The translations under genes and the position numbers were made by a program. Shown piece by piece: positions 62,631-64,000 of a stretch of DNA of 64,000 nt. Source of the DNA: Raphanus sativus. Lineage: Eukaryota > Streptophyta > Magnoliopsida > Brassicales > Brassicaceae. Each line of letters opens with the position of its first letter. Positions within the stretch are counted from its first letter, which is position 1. The DNA is taken from NCBI RefSeq assembly GCF_000801105.2, contig NC_079512.1, positions 29,901,848 to 29,965,847 on the forward strand. The letters are read 5' to 3'. The notes below the pieces were generated by a model. It was given only the letters and a program-made list of their open reading frames with translations. It was not told the DNA's origin and searched no databases.

Positions 62631-63676
62631 ATGATGTTTGAGAAAGACGATCTGGGTCTGAGCTTAGGCTTCAATCTTCCCAAGAAACAAGTGAATCTCA
62701 AATCTAACCCATCTGTTTCCCTTACTCCATCTTCTTCATCTTTTGGATTACTTCGAAGATCTTCCCTGAACGAGAGTTTTAATTCTTCAGGTACGTTATA
62801 TAGCTTTCAAAACATCTTCCTCAGTTTTATTTTTTCCCGAGAAAAAAAACAGAGGTCTCACCTTTTTGATCTGATGCATGCAGTTCCATACTCAGATTCA
62901 AGTCGTGTTGAAACAAGAACCTTCATCCGTGGAATCGACGTGAACCAACCACCGTCTACGGCGGAATACGGCGACGAAGACGCCGGAGTATCTTCTCCTA
63001 ACAGCACAGTCTCGAGCTCCACCGGGAAGAGGAGCGAGAGAGAAGAGGACACAGATCCGCAAGGCTCGAGAGGAATCAGCGACGATGAAGACGGTGATAA
63101 CTCGAGGAAGAAGCTTAGACTCTCCAAAGATCAATCTGCTATTCTCGAAGAGACCTTCAAGGATCACAGCACTCTTAACCCCAAGCAGAAGCAAGCTTTG
63201 GCTAAGCAGCTAGGATTAAGAGCAAGACAAGTGGAAGTTTGGTTTCAGAACAGACGAGCAAGGTAAAGAAAAAAACACAACACGACATAGATCTCTCTTA
63301 ATTTGTTGGGTTTTACTTATAAGGGTATTTTGGTAATTTAAACAGGACAAAGCTGAAGCAGACGGAGGTTGACTGCGAGTTCTTAAGGCGATGCTGCGAG
63401 AATCTAACGGAAGAGAACCGTCGGCTACAGAAAGAAGTAACGGAGCTGAGGTCGCTTAAGCTCTCTCCTCAGTTCTACATGCACATGAACCCACCCACCA
63501 CTTTGACCATGTGCCCTTCATGTGAGCACGTGTCGGTCCCACCACCACCACCACAACCACAACCTCAAGGTGCTGCGTTAGGACACCACCAGAGGTCGAT
63601 GCCGGTCAATCCGTGGGCTCCTGCTACGAGGGTTTCTCACGGCTTGACGTTTGACGCGTTTCGTCCTCGGTCCTAG
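62631..63676 (+). CDS. HAT4: HD-Zip class II transcription factor HAT4/ATHB2
   Basis: Three exons (62631-62790, 62884-63262, 63346-63676) join in frame to 289 residues, close to Arabidopsis HAT4 (At4g16780). In order: an N-terminal EAR-type repression motif LGLSLGF (residues 8-14); an acidic Ser-rich stretch; the homeodomain, about 127-185, with recognition helix WFQNRRAR at 173-180; the leucine zipper, about 186-221; and the class II C-terminal CPSCE motif at 236-240. The protein dimerises on pseudopalindromic CAATNATTG sites and represses targets. HAT4 is strongly induced by low red:far-red light and drives the shade-avoidance response. Intron 2 (63263-63345) interrupts an Arg codon in the homeodomain, directly after RRA. 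A Pro-rich run ([11 protein letters not shown]) lies after CPSCE. Confidence 0.98.
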
Positions 63677-64000
63677 TCTCTCTAGTTTTTTTTTTTTTTT
63701 TTTTGCAACCAAAAGGCATTCCGGTCATTTTACTCAGTTTCTTGGGGACCAGATGCATGTTGTTGTTGTTGTCAACAAGTAGTATGTACTATTTCTAGAA
63801 AAAAAATACATCAATATTTTCTCCCTTAAATCATCATCATGTGAGGCTAACAAGTAACAACAAATCATTACAATTACAGCCAATTATTCGATATTTATTA
63901 CTTGAAACTGTTTTTTTTTTGAGGTGGGATTTATTGCAATAATTAATTTCGACAAATATATTGAGTAATTTTTCCTTGTAAGAATAATATCTAGCTTTAA
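63677..64000 (+). other. 3' flank of HAT4
   Basis: It contains a T-rich tract at 63685-63705 shortly after the stop, then AT-rich sequence that probably includes the 3' untranslated region. No other gene is visible before the window ends. Confidence 0.6.

Noticed and set aside
62858..63194. Minus-strand open frames opposite HAT4
   Set aside because: Antisense shadows of the conserved HAT4 exon 2.

Overview
The window is nuclear plant DNA from a Brassicaceae species, most likely Brassica or Raphanus. The genes have introns with GT/AG borders. Their order matches, from memory, Arabidopsis chromosome 4 around At4g16710 to At4g16780. The space between them is AT-rich and full of Brassicaceae-type Helitrons, hAT-like elements, MITEs and SINEs. 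No bacterial, organellar or viral genes were seen.

Gene layout: ALG13-like glycosyltransferase subunit (361-1061, +); 60S ribosomal protein L15 (1636-2645, -); a terpene synthase of the TPS02/TPS03 type (4757-9596, +); an exostosin-family glycosyltransferase (15585-17698, +); a DREB A-4 type AP2/ERF factor (31451-31996, -); peroxisomal acyl-CoA oxidase 1 (36918-40471, -); a 2OG-Fe(II) dioxygenase (44785-46708, -); and the shade-response HD-Zip II factor HAT4/ATHB2 (62631-63676, +). Every multi-exon model was joined by hand. All reading frames close, and the expected catalytic or binding residues are present. The genes do not form a pathway; they are a conserved syntenic block. Terpene synthase supplies volatile terpenes, ACX1 starts fatty-acid and jasmonate-precursor beta-oxidation, and the ERF and HAT4 are transcription factors.

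Regions without genes: 9.6-15.2 kb holds a Helitron with several 3' ends and a foldback element. 17.7-31.4 kb holds a Harbinger-like MITE, a SINE, a hAT-like element split by a Helitron, and a second SINE. 32.2-36.9 kb holds a hAT-like element. 40.7-44.8 kb holds a broken Elongin C gene fragment and a tandem duplication. 46.7-62.4 kb, the very long upstream region of HAT4, holds Stowaway MITEs, a long CT microsatellite and an unusual concentration of CACGTG G-boxes.

The most striking unexplained pattern is about sixteen tiny insertions of 10-29 bases spread across the window. Each is a poly(A) tract with a short pre-A motif (often TTGAC, TTCTC or TTAGT), flanked by direct repeats of 10-18 bases. 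In all sixteen the poly(A) lies against the 3' repeat copy, as expected for target-primed reverse transcription that stopped almost at once. They look like minimal retroposition scars left by the SINE/LINE machinery.
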